A model generated the notes under the pieces. It saw only the letters and a list, made by a program, of their open reading frames with translations. It was not told the DNA's origin and did not search any database. DNA of 16,771 bases from Flavobacteriaceae bacterium (GTDB taxonomy: Bacteria; Bacteroidota; Bacteroidia; Flavobacteriales; Flavobacteriaceae), in assembly GCA_018623655.1 (NCBI GenBank), contig JAAZVG010000020.1, forward strand, positions 1 to 16,771. The letters run 5' to 3'. Below, one piece after another: positions 6,210 to 13,521 of the stretch (position 1 is its first letter; each line of letters begins with the position of its first letter). A program made the translations under genes and the position numbers.

Positions 6210-8093
6210 CTATTTGATTAGGTCGACACTTCTTTTAATGAAAGAACTTAGGTCTGCACCTTTGAGAACTCCTTTCGATAATTTTGCGAGATCTAATGCT
6301 TGACGAATCAGCTTTTCCCGCTTTTTATTCGTTTTCGTCTCTAAAATTTGACTGACTAGCTCATGATTTGTATTTATTACAAGATTATACATGTCTGGCA
6401 TGTTTTGGCCCATAAAGCCTCCACCGCCAGTTTTCTGCATATCTTTCATTCTTCTCATGAATTCTGGCTCAGTCAACATAAAGGGCAGGCCATCACTACT
6501 TAACGCTTCAGTTTGAATGATATACCCTGTATCCTTCACAACTCCCTCTACTTTTTCTTTTAGTGCGGTTACTTGAGCTTCATCTAATTTTGAGATCGAG
6601 CCTTCTTCTTTTTTAATTAAATTTTCCACTGCATCTGAGTCGACACGGGCAAATGAAATTTTTTCTTTGGATGATTCTAATTTTTGCAGCAGGTGGGGAA
6701 CTATTGGGCTATCAAGTAGCAAAATAGTATATCCTTTTTCTTTCGCAGACTCAATATATGAATGTTGCTCTTCTGCTTGTGAAGCGTAGAGGAAAACGAG
6801 TTTGTCATCCTTATCTGTATGAGTATCCTTGATTTTAGCTTCAAGTTCTTCATAGGTGTAATACGTTCCGTCAACTGTGGGGTAAAGGGCAAACTTTTCT
6901 GCTTTTTCGAAAAATTTCTCTTCGGATAACATCCCGTATTCGATGACAACTTTGATATCATTCCATTTCTCCTCAAAAGCTTTGCGATCTTCTTTGAAAA
7001 GGGTGGTGAGTTTATCTGCTACCTTTCGTGTGATATAAGAACTGATTTTCTTGACCGCACCATCTGCTTGTAGATAAGACCTAGAAACGTTAAGTGGGAT
7101 ATCTGGCGAATCAATCACTCCCCTAAGCATGGTCAAGAATTCGGGTACAATTCCTTCTACATTATCTGTAACAAAAACTTGGTTTTGATACAGTTGTATG
7201 CGATCTTTTTGAATATTAAGATCGTTTGAAAGTTTTGGGAAGTACAAGATTCCCGTTAAGTTAAACGGATAATCAACATTTAAATGAATATTGAATAAAG
7301 GCTCTTCAAATTGCATCGGATAGAGTTCACGATAGAAGTTTTTATAATCTTGTTCTTCAAGATCACTAGGTGATTTGGTCCATGCAGGGTTTGGATTATT
7401 TACAATGTCATCTACTTCCTTAGTTGGTGCTGGATCATCTTCTTTAGCACCCTCTGGTTTGGGAAGTGTTTCAGTTCTCATGCCTAGTTTAATAGGAATA
7501 GGCATAAATTTGTTATACTTCTCTAGAAGACCTCGGATCTTTCCTTTCTCTAAATAATCTTTAGAATCTTCAGAAATATGAAGAATGATTTCAGTTCCTC
7601 TATCTGCCTTGTCGGCTGTTTCAAGGACAAATTCTGGCGAACCATCACAGCTCCAGTGAACTGCTGGAGTCTCCGCATGACTTTTAGTTAAGATCTCGAC
7701 TTTATCAGCAACCATAAAGGCAGAGTAGAACCCGAGTCCGAAATGACCAATGATACCGCTATCTTTGGCGTCATCTTTATATTTATCTAGAAACTCCTCT
7801 GCACCAGAAAAGGCTACTTCGTTAATGTATTTCTTCACCTCTTCTTCGCTCATACCAATTCCTTGATCAATGATGTGAAGTGTATTATCCTTTTCATTGA
7901 TTTTAATTTCAATTTGAGGATTTCCGTATTCGGCAGTTGATTCACCAATATTACATAGATGTTTAAGTTTTAGGGTGGCATCTGTTGCGTTAGAAACTAA
8001 TTCCCTTAAAAATATTTCCTGATCGCTGTATAGAAACTTCTTAATCAGCGGAAATATATTATCCACAGAAACATTGATTTTACCTTTTTCCAT
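6210..8093 (-). CDS. htpG: Molecular chaperone HtpG (bacterial Hsp90)
   Basis: The 627-residue product is close to E. coli HtpG (624). HtpG is a cytoplasmic ATP-dependent dimeric chaperone. The N-terminal GHKL ATPase carries E31, N35 and D38 (RELVSNATDA), D76-x-G78-x-G80 (DQGIGMS) and the lid motif GHFGLGFYSAFMV (116-128). A charged, proline-containing linker (about 205-235) precedes the middle domain. The catalytic arginine R338 lies in LNVSRSYLQADG, preceded by LYFPK near 285. The C-terminal dimerisation region has a glycine-rich KTGGGGFMGQNMPDMYNLVIN segment. The start ATG is preceded by an ordinary AT-rich leader. A plausible promoter with 19-bp spacing (TTTG at 8158-8161, TATCCTTT at 8131-8138, minus strand) lies upstream. 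The gene ends at the shared terminator. Nothing in the protein is unusual. Confidence 0.97.
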   Translation of the reverse strand: MEKGKINVSVDNIFPLIKKFLYSDQEIFLRELVSNATDATLKLKHLCNIGESTAEYGNPQIEIKINEKDNTLHIIDQGIGMSEEEVKKYINEVAFSGAEEFLDKYKDDAKDSGIIGHFGLGFYSAFMVADKVEILTKSHAETPAVHWSCDGSPEFVLETADKADRGTEIILHISEDSKDYLEKGKIRGLLEKYNKFMPIPIKLGMRTETLPKPEGAKEDDPAPTKEVDDIVNNPNPAWTKSPSDLEEQDYKNFYRELYPMQFEEPLFNIHLNVDYPFNLTGILYFPKLSNDLNIQKDRIQLYQNQVFVTDNVEGIVPEFLTMLRGVIDSPDIPLNVSRSYLQADGAVKKISSYITRKVADKLTTLFKEDRKAFEEKWNDIKVVIEYGMLSEEKFFEKAEKFALYPTVDGTYYTYEELEAKIKDTHTDKDDKLVFLYASQAEEQHSYIESAKEKGYTILLLDSPIVPHLLQKLESSKEKISFARVDSDAVENLIKKEEGSISKLDEAQVTALKEKVEGVVKDTGYIIQTEALSSDGLPFMLTEPEFMRRMKDMQKTGGGGFMGQNMPDMYNLVINTNHELVSQILETKTNKKREKLIRQALDLAKLSKGVLKGADLSSFIKRSVDLIK

Positions 8094-8130
8094 AAGTATT
8101 TCGAATTATTTATCACTCATAAAAATTCAA

Positions 8131-8161
8131 AAAGGATACCAAGATCTTTTACAGTGACAAA
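8131..8161 (-). promoter_or_regulatory. Candidate htpG promoter
   Basis: Read on the minus strand, TTTG (8161-8158) and TATCCTTT (8138-8131) are exactly 19 bases apart, the usual spacing of Bacteroidota -33 and -7 elements; the -7 part matches TAnnTTTG only partly. Transcription would begin near 8127, about 33 bases before the ATG. The -33 site sits inside a TGACA direct repeat (8155-8159 and 8163-8167, 8-bp period) that could be a regulator site. Confidence 0.4.
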
Positions 8162-8202
8162 CTGACAGACTTAAATAATTTAAAAATTATGTTTAATTAT
8201 TT

Positions 8203-8232
8203 TTGGATTTTAATAAACAAAATGTATATTTG
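8203..8232 (+). promoter_or_regulatory. Strong promoter-like site for the short transcript at about 8236-8343
   Basis: TTTG (8203-8206, within a TTTTTGG run) and TATATTTG (8225-8232) are 18 bases apart. The downstream box is an exact match to TAnnTTTG, and the upstream box is an exact -33 element. This is the most complete promoter match in the window. Predicted initiation is near 8236, which is also where the 5' hairpin of the candidate transcript begins. Confidence 0.6.
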
Positions 8233-8253
8233 AAGTGTTGTGGAATTTTTGCT

Positions 8254-8328
8254 ATGAAAAAGAAACACAACAAGTTTGTTTATTTATTGGTTAGGTTGTT
8301 GAGGACGCGTTATCATTTCTACAGATAG
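8254..8328 (+). CDS. Possible 24-codon leader peptide ORF
   Basis: An ATG at 8254 opens a 24-codon frame starting MKKKHNKFVYLL and ending RTRYHFYR, with a TAG stop at 8326-8328. The peptide is basic and rich in aromatic residues and leucine. Its start codon lies in the loop of the 5' hairpin, and its stop codon lies in the descending arm of the terminator, so a ribosome completing it would melt the terminator. That layout suits a translated leader, but an ORF this short can occur by chance. No ribosome-binding site is evident, which is normal in this phylum. Confidence 0.35.
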   Translation: MKKKHNKFVYLLVRLLRTRYHFYR

Positions 8329-8342
8329 CGCGTCTTCTTTTT
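8301..8342 (+). terminator. Intrinsic terminator of the short transcript
   Basis: A 14-bp stem pairs bases 8301-8314 with 8324-8337 (core GACGCG / CGCGTC, two G-U wobbles), with a 9-nt loop and five T bases directly after it (8338-8342). It lies in front of the TetR-like gene, not behind a gene, which points to a small RNA end or an attenuator. Confidence 0.8.
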
Positions 8343-8371
8343 ATCGATCTTTGATAAACGTCCTTTTTGTT

Positions 8372-8400
8372 AAATGTTAATTTAATTTTATTAAACATTT
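8372..8400. promoter_or_regulatory. Operator-like inverted repeat upstream of the TetR-like gene
   Basis: AAATGTT (8372-8378) and AACATTT (8394-8400) form an inverted repeat with a 15-base AT-rich spacer, ending four bases before the ATG at 8405. Allowing one unpaired base the arms extend further inward. TetR-like repressors commonly bind palindromes beside their own start, so autoregulation is possible. AT-rich DNA makes chance repeats likely, so this is tentative. Confidence 0.35.
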
Positions 8401-8404
8401 TGAT

Positions 8405-9067
8405 ATGGCTGCTAAAACTAAAGAAATTTCTAAACAACAAATTATTTCATATTACATGAATAGTTGTCAAGAAAACGATGTTGTTCCAAGGTCTGTTTTC
8501 AAATTTTGTTCGAATCTGGGAATTGATGATGCCCAATTTTATAAGCATTTCGGTTCTTTAGATATCCTCGCTAAAGAAGTTTGGCTTGCTTTTCACGATA
8601 ACACTATAAGCGCCTTAGAAGAAGACAAACAGTATCAGGGATACGATAGGCGTTCAAAATTGCTAGCCTATTATTTCTCATTTTTTGAATTAATTACCTT
8701 AAACAGGAGTTATGTTCTCTTTTGTTTAAAACGGAAACAAGGAGTCAAAGCCTTGCAGTCGCTTTCAGAACTTTCTAAACTGAGAAACGCATTCTTAAAA
8801 TTTACCACCGCGCTCATTGAAGAGGGTAATGAGGAAAAAAAATTCTCGTTTACGAAACACAATACTCGAATTTTCTCTGAGGCTGCTTGGGCTCAATTTT
8901 TATTCATTTTAAAATTCAATTTAGAGGATGACTCACCAGGTTTTGAAAAAACGGATGTTGTTATTGAAAAATCAATAAACACAGTATTCGATGTTTTCGA
9001 TCATACCCCATTAGAGAACGTCATTGATTTAGGCAAGTTTTTAGCCAAGGAACTAATCGCTAGATGA
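8405..9067 (+). CDS. TetR-like transcriptional regulator
   Basis: This 220-residue protein shows an N-terminal TetR-type DNA-binding region: ISKQQIISYYMNSCQENDVVPRSVFKFCSNLGIDDAQFYKHFGSLDILAKEVW. The classic F-Y-K-H-F recognition helix is intact, although the first helix is a little divergent from typical TetR proteins. The rest is an all-helical ligand or dimer domain of the kind labelled TetR C-terminal in Bacteroidota. The gene overlaps the ABC1 kinase start by four bases (ATGA, 9064-9067), so the two are translated together, a local pairing that suggests the regulator controls the kinase and FabH genes. A palindrome just before the start may be its operator. The ligand is unknown; acyl-CoA or another lipid signal would fit the neighbours (inference only). 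Confidence 0.83.
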   Translation: MAAKTKEISKQQIISYYMNSCQENDVVPRSVFKFCSNLGIDDAQFYKHFGSLDILAKEVWLAFHDNTISALEEDKQYQGYDRRSKLLAYYFSFFELITLNRSYVLFCLKRKQGVKALQSLSELSKLRNAFLKFTTALIEEGNEEKKFSFTKHNTRIFSEAAWAQFLFILKFNLEDDSPGFEKTDVVIEKSINTVFDVFDHTPLENVIDLGKFLAKELIAR

Positions 9068-10377
9068 AGACCCTAGATTCTATTCCTACTTCCAAACTCG
9101 AGCGAGCGAGCAAGCTAGTAAAAACAGGAGTTAAAATAGGAGGTAATTATCTCAAATACTATGGAGAATCATTAGTAGGGTCAGATGAAGCTAAGGAACG
9201 TCTGAATGAGAATAACGCTTCCGATATTTATGACGGTTTGAAATCACTCAAAGGCAGTGCTTTAAAGGTTGCTCAAATGTTGAGTATGGAACGCAACATT
9301 TTACCGAGAGCATATGTTGAGCGCTTTTCTTTATCTCAATTTTCAGTTCCTCCTTTGTCAGGGCCGCTTGTAAAAAAGAGTTTTAAACGATATATGAATG
9401 CCTTGCCAGAGGATATTTTTGACACTTTTGATTACAATGCGATCAATGCTGCTTCAATTGGACAAGTTCATCGGGCCACTAGAGCCGGAAAAGATTTAGC
9501 GGTTAAGATTCAATACCCTGGAGTTGCCGAGAGCATATCTTCAGACCTTGCACTTGTAAAACCTATAGCTCTTAGAATGTTTAATATGGGGGCAAAGGAG
9601 TCAGAGAAGTACTTTAAGGAGATAGAGGAAAAGCTAAAAGAAGAAACGGATTATTTGCATGAACTCGACATGAGTGTCTCGATCACCTCACAGGCGAGTC
9701 ATATTCCTAATCTTCGTTTTCCTAATTATTATGCTGAATATTCATCAAAACGCATTTTAACAATGGACTGGATGGATGGCATACCGTTAGGAGCTTTTGT
9801 TGTCAGTGATTTTGATGCTACGATCGCTCAGTCACTAGGACAATCTTTATGGGACTTTTATATGTTTCAAATACACGGTTTAAAGGCGGTACACGCAGAC
9901 CCTCATCCGGGTAACTTTTTGGTGAATCAAAATGGGGAACTTATTGTCATTGATTTTGGATGTATCAAAGAGATACCCAATCAATTTTACATTCCGTATT
10001 TTGAACTGGCAAACGTTTCTGCGATGCAAGATCAGGATCTCTTTCTTTCAAAGCTTTACGAGCTTGAAATGCTTGTTGATTCGGATGGAAATGATGAAGT
10101 TGCTTATTTCACCAAACTCTTTAGAGAAATGTTACAGCTCTTTACTGCTCCTTTCAATTCTGATCGATTTGATTTCGCCAATCCAGAGTTTTGGGAAGGA
10201 ATTGGTAGAATGGCAGAATTTTTCTCTCAAGATAAAACGATCCGAAAGATGAATGCGAACAGAGGATCAAAGCATTTTTTATATATGAATCGTACGTTCT
10301 TCGGTCTTTATAATTTGCTTTACGATCTAAAGGCAAACATTGATACTAAGGCTTATCTAAAGTATTTATCAAATTAA
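9064..10377 (+). CDS. ABC1/AarF/UbiB-family atypical protein kinase-like ATPase
   Basis: This 437-residue protein has the hallmarks of the UbiB/COQ8 family: the alanine-rich loop NAASIGQVHRA (128-138), the ATP lysine K148 (LAVKIQYPGV), the E193/E194 pair in EETDYLHEL, the catalytic loop HADPHPGN (277-284) and the metal-binding DFG (297-299). The family's N-terminal KxGQ motif appears as K68-V-A-Q71, with Ala in place of Gly. COQ8/UbiB proteins support ubiquinone synthesis through ATPase activity, but Bacteroidota generally use menaquinone, so here a role in handling isoprenoid or membrane lipids is more likely (inference). The product lacks the two C-terminal membrane helices of E. coli UbiB. 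The gene is coupled to the TetR-like gene and lies 29 bases before the FabH gene. Confidence 0.92.
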   Translation: MKTLDSIPTSKLERASKLVKTGVKIGGNYLKYYGESLVGSDEAKERLNENNASDIYDGLKSLKGSALKVAQMLSMERNILPRAYVERFSLSQFSVPPLSGPLVKKSFKRYMNALPEDIFDTFDYNAINAASIGQVHRATRAGKDLAVKIQYPGVAESISSDLALVKPIALRMFNMGAKESEKYFKEIEEKLKEETDYLHELDMSVSITSQASHIPNLRFPNYYAEYSSKRILTMDWMDGIPLGAFVVSDFDATIAQSLGQSLWDFYMFQIHGLKAVHADPHPGNFLVNQNGELIVIDFGCIKEIPNQFYIPYFELANVSAMQDQDLFLSKLYELEMLVDSDGNDEVAYFTKLFREMLQLFTAPFNSDRFDFANPEFWEGIGRMAEFFSQDKTIRKMNANRGSKHFLYMNRTFFGLYNLLYDLKANIDTKAYLKYLSN

Positions 10378-10406
10378 GCCTAACTTTAAAGAACTAAACG
10401 ATTCTT

Positions 10407-11414
10407 ATGAACAGCGCTTACATAAAAGGACTAGGATACTATGTGCCTGAACAGATAGTAACTAATGATGATCTTTCGAAAATCATTGAAACTAGTGATG
10501 AATGGATTACCGAAAGAACTGGTATCAAAGAAAGACGTTTTGCGGTTAAGGGAAAGGATACAACGACTTCTATGGGTGTTGAGGCTGCTAAGGTTGCTAT
10601 TGAACGTGCGGGTATTGCAAAGGATGAAATTGATTTTATCATCTTTGCTACATTGAGCCCTGACTATTATTTCCCAGGACCTGGGGTACTCGTTCAGCGT
10701 GATTTAGATTTAAAAACAGTCGGAGCACTAGATGTTCGTAATCAGTGTTCTGGATTTGTATATGCGATTTCTGTGGCGGATCAATACATCCGTTCAGGTA
10801 TGTACAAGAATATTCTTGTAATTGGCTCTGAATTACACAGTCAGGGGTTAGATATGACCACTCGCGGCCGATCTGTCTCTGTAATTTTTGGAGATGGGGC
10901 AGGAGCAGCCATTGTTTCTCGAAGTGAAGATGAAAAACGTAAAATTCTTTCTACTCATTTACATTCAGAGGGTGCTCACGCAGAGGAACTGGCTTTAATC
11001 GCCCCTGGAATGGGGAAACGTTGGGTAACCGATATCCTAAAAGACAATGATCCAAATGATGAGTCGTACTTGCCACATATGAATGGACAATTCGTTTTTA
11101 AGAATGCGGTTGTCCGTTTTTCAGAGGTCATTAAAGAAGGTTTAGCGCATAATGGATTAACGAGTTCTGATATAGATATGCTTGTCCCACACCAAGCGAA
11201 TCTTAGAATTGCTCAATTTATTCAGTCCAAATTCGGATTGTCTGACGATCAGGTATTTAACAACATCATGCATTACGGTAATACTACTGCTGCATCGATC
11301 CCAATTGCCTTAACTGAGGCTTGGGAAAAAGGAAAGGTGAATGTCGGTGATCTTGTGGTTCTAGCGGCCTTTGGTAGTGGATTTACCTGGGGTAGTGTTA
11401 TTATGAGGTTCTAG
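10407..11414 (+). CDS. 3-oxoacyl-ACP synthase III (FabH-type ketoacyl synthase)
   Basis: This 335-residue thiolase-fold enzyme keeps the FabH catalytic triad: C114 (RNQCSGFVYA), H262 (PHQANLRI) and N292 (HYGNTTAASIP), with the closing FGSGFTWGSVIMRF. FabH condenses an acyl-CoA primer with malonyl-ACP to start fatty-acid chains. Cys and His are 148 residues apart against 132 in E. coli FabH; the extra residues fall around IAPGMGKRWVTDILKDNDPND. The surrounding genes are not the plsX-rpmF-fabH block that usually carries the main fabH in this phylum. I therefore read it as a paralogue with its own substrate, linked to the preceding ABC1 kinase and TetR-like genes, and I leave the symbol blank. 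A TAnnTTT-like box (TAACTTTA, 10381-10388) precedes it. The last 14 bases overlap the convergent symporter gene. Confidence 0.92.
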   Translation: MNSAYIKGLGYYVPEQIVTNDDLSKIIETSDEWITERTGIKERRFAVKGKDTTTSMGVEAAKVAIERAGIAKDEIDFIIFATLSPDYYFPGPGVLVQRDLDLKTVGALDVRNQCSGFVYAISVADQYIRSGMYKNILVIGSELHSQGLDMTTRGRSVSVIFGDGAGAAIVSRSEDEKRKILSTHLHSEGAHAEELALIAPGMGKRWVTDILKDNDPNDESYLPHMNGQFVFKNAVVRFSEVIKEGLAHNGLTSSDIDMLVPHQANLRIAQFIQSKFGLSDDQVFNNIMHYGNTTAASIPIALTEAWEKGKVNVGDLVVLAAFGSGFTWGSVIMRF

Positions 11415-12864
11415 ATCGGAAAAGGTAGAGTAGGCTAAAAGTTATAAAACCGTTAAGTGGTAATAACTCGTATCCCAGTTTATAATTTCCCAAAAATTCA
11501 CTCGAAAAGCTAGCTGTCAAAGTAATCAGAATTACTGATGCGATAGTGATTGGAAAGACGCTGCTACCCTTGATTTGATAAGTTGTAAAAAGCCCAAAGG
11601 CGAAAAGTCCGAGCAAGGGGCCATAGGTGTATCCTGCAACGGTGAGAAGACTATCGATTACATTTTGATCTACCCAATAACTGAATATGATGATTACAAC
11701 AATTAAAAGAATGGCTACACCAAGGTGAATCCATTTACGCTTGTTGATGGTTGTCCTTGAATTGTCGTCTTTCAAATCTAAAAAATCAAAGCATATCGAA
11801 GTGGTTAAAGAGGTAAGTGCACTGTCTGCACTGCTGTAAGCTGCAGCGATTAAACCTAAAAAGAAGGATACTGAAACCAAAATTCCTAAGTTTCCATTAA
11901 GTGCGATTTCTGGAAATAATAAGTCGGTTCTTGTAGCTCCGTTTTGAGTAGGCACTGCAATTCCCTTAACCTCTGCGTAAGAGTAAAGAAGGGCGCCCAA
12001 AAAGATAAAAAGAGTTGTTACAATAACTAATACTGTGCTGAAGACAAGCATATTTTTCTGAGCTTCTTTAAGATTTTTACAGCTTAGATTTTTTTGCATC
12101 ATGTCCTGATCAAGCCCTGTCATACTAATTGTGATAAACATACCGCCAATAAGAGACTTTAGAAAGTAATCACTTTTATTCGTATCCTCAGTTACCCAGA
12201 CCTGACTCATACTTTCAAATGAGTTTGAATTTAAATACTGTGTAAGGCTGAGACTTAGTTCATCTAAAATGAGATAGATGCTAAGACCAACGCTGAGTAA
12301 CATCAAAAAGGTTTGGAGACTATCTGTTATAACGATTGTTCGGATTCCGCCCCTAAAGGTGTAGGCGTATATTAAGGTCACCGAAAGAATTACAGTAAGT
12401 TCTAGAGGCACACCGAGTGGCTCAAAGAGATAGGTATGCAACACTAGAGCTACTAAATAAAGCCTAAAAGAAGCTCCTATGACTCTAGAGATAAGGAAAT
12501 AAAAGGCTCCAACTTTTTGTGTACTTGGGTTGAATCGCTCGTTAAGGTAGCTGTATATCGAGGGCAATCGAAGTTGATAATAAATAGGTAATAGAACGTA
12601 GGCAACAACTAGGTATCCGAAAAAATATCCAATAACGACTTGTAGATAGGTAAAGCCCGTTTGGCCTACCCAGCCAGGAACAGAAATAAAAGTTACCCCA
12701 GATAAAGAAGCACCTACCATTCCAAAAGCAACGAGGTACCACGATGAGTTTGAGTTGGCTTTAAAAAAGGCTTCGTTTGAGTCACTTTTTCCGGTAAGGT
12801 ATGAGATTACAAATAACAATCCGAAATAAGCAATTAGAAGAATGAAAATTTGAGTGGGATTCAT
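11401..12864 (-). CDS. Sodium:solute symporter (SSS family)
   Basis: This 487-residue, strongly hydrophobic protein has about 13 predicted membrane helices. It carries SSS-family signatures: SLSGVTFISVPGWVGQTGF (53-71), FRGGIRTIVITDSLQTF (170-186), the TGLDQDMMQKNLSCKNLKEA loop (249-268) and, in helix 8, AAAYSSADSALTSLTTS (340-356), whose serine and threonine residues form the second sodium site in this fold. It would import an organic solute with sodium; the substrate cannot be assigned. The gene is divergent from recR with only 25 bases between start codons, and converges on the FabH gene with overlapping stops. I recall the order SSS-recR-E2 in other Bacteroidota, so the neighbourhood looks ancestral, not acquired. 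Confidence 0.93.
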   Translation of the reverse strand: MNPTQIFILLIAYFGLLFVISYLTGKSDSNEAFFKANSNSSWYLVAFGMVGASLSGVTFISVPGWVGQTGFTYLQVVIGYFFGYLVVAYVLLPIYYQLRLPSIYSYLNERFNPSTQKVGAFYFLISRVIGASFRLYLVALVLHTYLFEPLGVPLELTVILSVTLIYAYTFRGGIRTIVITDSLQTFLMLLSVGLSIYLILDELSLSLTQYLNSNSFESMSQVWVTEDTNKSDYFLKSLIGGMFITISMTGLDQDMMQKNLSCKNLKEAQKNMLVFSTVLVIVTTLFIFLGALLYSYAEVKGIAVPTQNGATRTDLLFPEIALNGNLGILVSVSFFLGLIAAAYSSADSALTSLTTSICFDFLDLKDDNSRTTINKRKWIHLGVAILLIVVIIIFSYWVDQNVIDSLLTVAGYTYGPLLGLFAFGLFTTYQIKGSSVFPITIASVILITLTASFSSEFLGNYKLGYELLPLNGFITFSLLYLFRSRTS

Positions 12865-12877
12865 GAGCCGCTTCTAG

Positions 12878-12885
12878 TATTTTTG
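12878..12885 (+). promoter_or_regulatory. -7 promoter element (TATTTTTG) directly before recR
   Basis: TATTTTTG matches TAnnTTTG exactly and ends four bases before the recR ATG at 12890. Initiation would fall at about 12889, giving an mRNA with almost no leader. The nearest TTTG upstream (12849-12852) is 25 bases away, longer than the normal 19-21, so promoter strength is uncertain. Confidence 0.45.
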
Positions 12886-12889
12886 GAAA

Positions 12890-13504
12890 ATGGAATATGG
12901 CTCAAAGTTATTAGAAATTGCCGTGAATGAAATTTCATTGCTCCCAGGAATAGGAAAACGTTCTGCACTTCGATTAGCATTACATCTTTTAAACAGACCT
13001 CAAACTCAGACTGAAGATCTGGCTAAAGCCTTAATTTCTCTCAAGGAACACTCTAAAACATGCAAGCATTGTCACACCCTATCTGACAATGAAATCTGTC
13101 AAATATGTGAGGATCCAAGAAGAGAAAATGGGATACTTTGCATCGTTGAGGACATTAGAGATGTTCTTGCAATAGAAAGCACCTCAGAATTTAGAGGTCG
13201 TTATCATGTTCTTGGAGGCAAGATATCACCAATGGACGGTATAGGACCTTCAGATCTTACCATTGAATCTTTAGTTTCACGTGTTAAGAAAGAAGGCATT
13301 ACTGAACTCATTTTTGCTCTTAGTTCTACGATGGAAGGAGATACAACTAACTTTTACATATACAAGCAATTATCAGGTTTAAGTATTAAATTTTCTACAA
13401 TTGCTCGAGGAATAGCTGTTGGAGATGAACTTCAATATGCAGATGAAATAACCCTTGGACGAAGTATTTCTAATCGTATTCCACTCGACTTCGATAAAGG
13501 ATAA
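12890..13504 (+). CDS. recR: Recombination protein RecR
   Basis: RecR loads RecA at gaps together with RecF and RecO. The 204-residue product has the expected layout: a helix-hairpin-helix (LPGIGKRSA, 18-26), a four-cysteine zinc finger (C58, C61, C70, C73), and a Toprim domain starting near residue 82 (ILCIVEDIRDVLAIE). The later part holds YHVLGGKISPMDGIGP and STMEGDTTNFYIYKQL, both typical of RecR. The ATG at 12890 gives the standard opening MEYGSKLLEIAVNEIS. It is the first gene of the rightward run: the E2 gene begins 17 bases after its stop. A -7 element sits just before the ATG, so the transcript may be leaderless. Confidence 0.97.
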   Translation: MEYGSKLLEIAVNEISLLPGIGKRSALRLALHLLNRPQTQTEDLAKALISLKEHSKTCKHCHTLSDNEICQICEDPRRENGILCIVEDIRDVLAIESTSEFRGRYHVLGGKISPMDGIGPSDLTIESLVSRVKKEGITELIFALSSTMEGDTTNFYIYKQLSGLSIKFSTIARGIAVGDELQYADEITLGRSISNRIPLDFDKG

Positions 13505-13508
13505 TTGC

Positions 13509-13516
13509 TAACTTTG
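13509..13516 (+). promoter_or_regulatory. -7 promoter element (TAACTTTG) directly before the E2 gene
   Basis: TAACTTTG matches TAnnTTTG exactly and ends five bases before the ATG at 13522, in the 17-base gap after recR. No clear TTTG is found about 20 bases upstream. If used, it would give the E2 gene its own leaderless or nearly leaderless transcript in addition to read-through from recR. Confidence 0.45.
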
Positions 13517-13521
13517 CATTC

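Larger units (their letters stand above)
8236..8343 (+). ncRNA. Candidate small structured RNA or leader RNA (about 105 nt)
   Basis: No standard gene occupies this stretch, yet it is bounded by a full promoter match and an intrinsic terminator. The 5' part can fold as TGTTGTG (8236-8242) with CACAACA (8266-8272), plus an inner TTTTT/AAAAA pairing, which encloses the ATG at 8254. A second option pairs CAACAA (8268-8273) with TTGTTG (8296-8301), next to the terminator stem, and cannot coexist with the first fold. The 3' end is the hairpin at 8301-8337. It could be a free small RNA, or the attenuated leader of the TetR-kinase-FabH genes that begin 62 bases further on. I could not match it to a known RNA family from memory. 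Confidence 0.5.

Noticed and set aside
8341..8358. TTATC...GATAA inverted repeat just after the short-transcript terminator
   Set aside because: The arms are only five to six AT-rich pairs and chance is a sufficient explanation.
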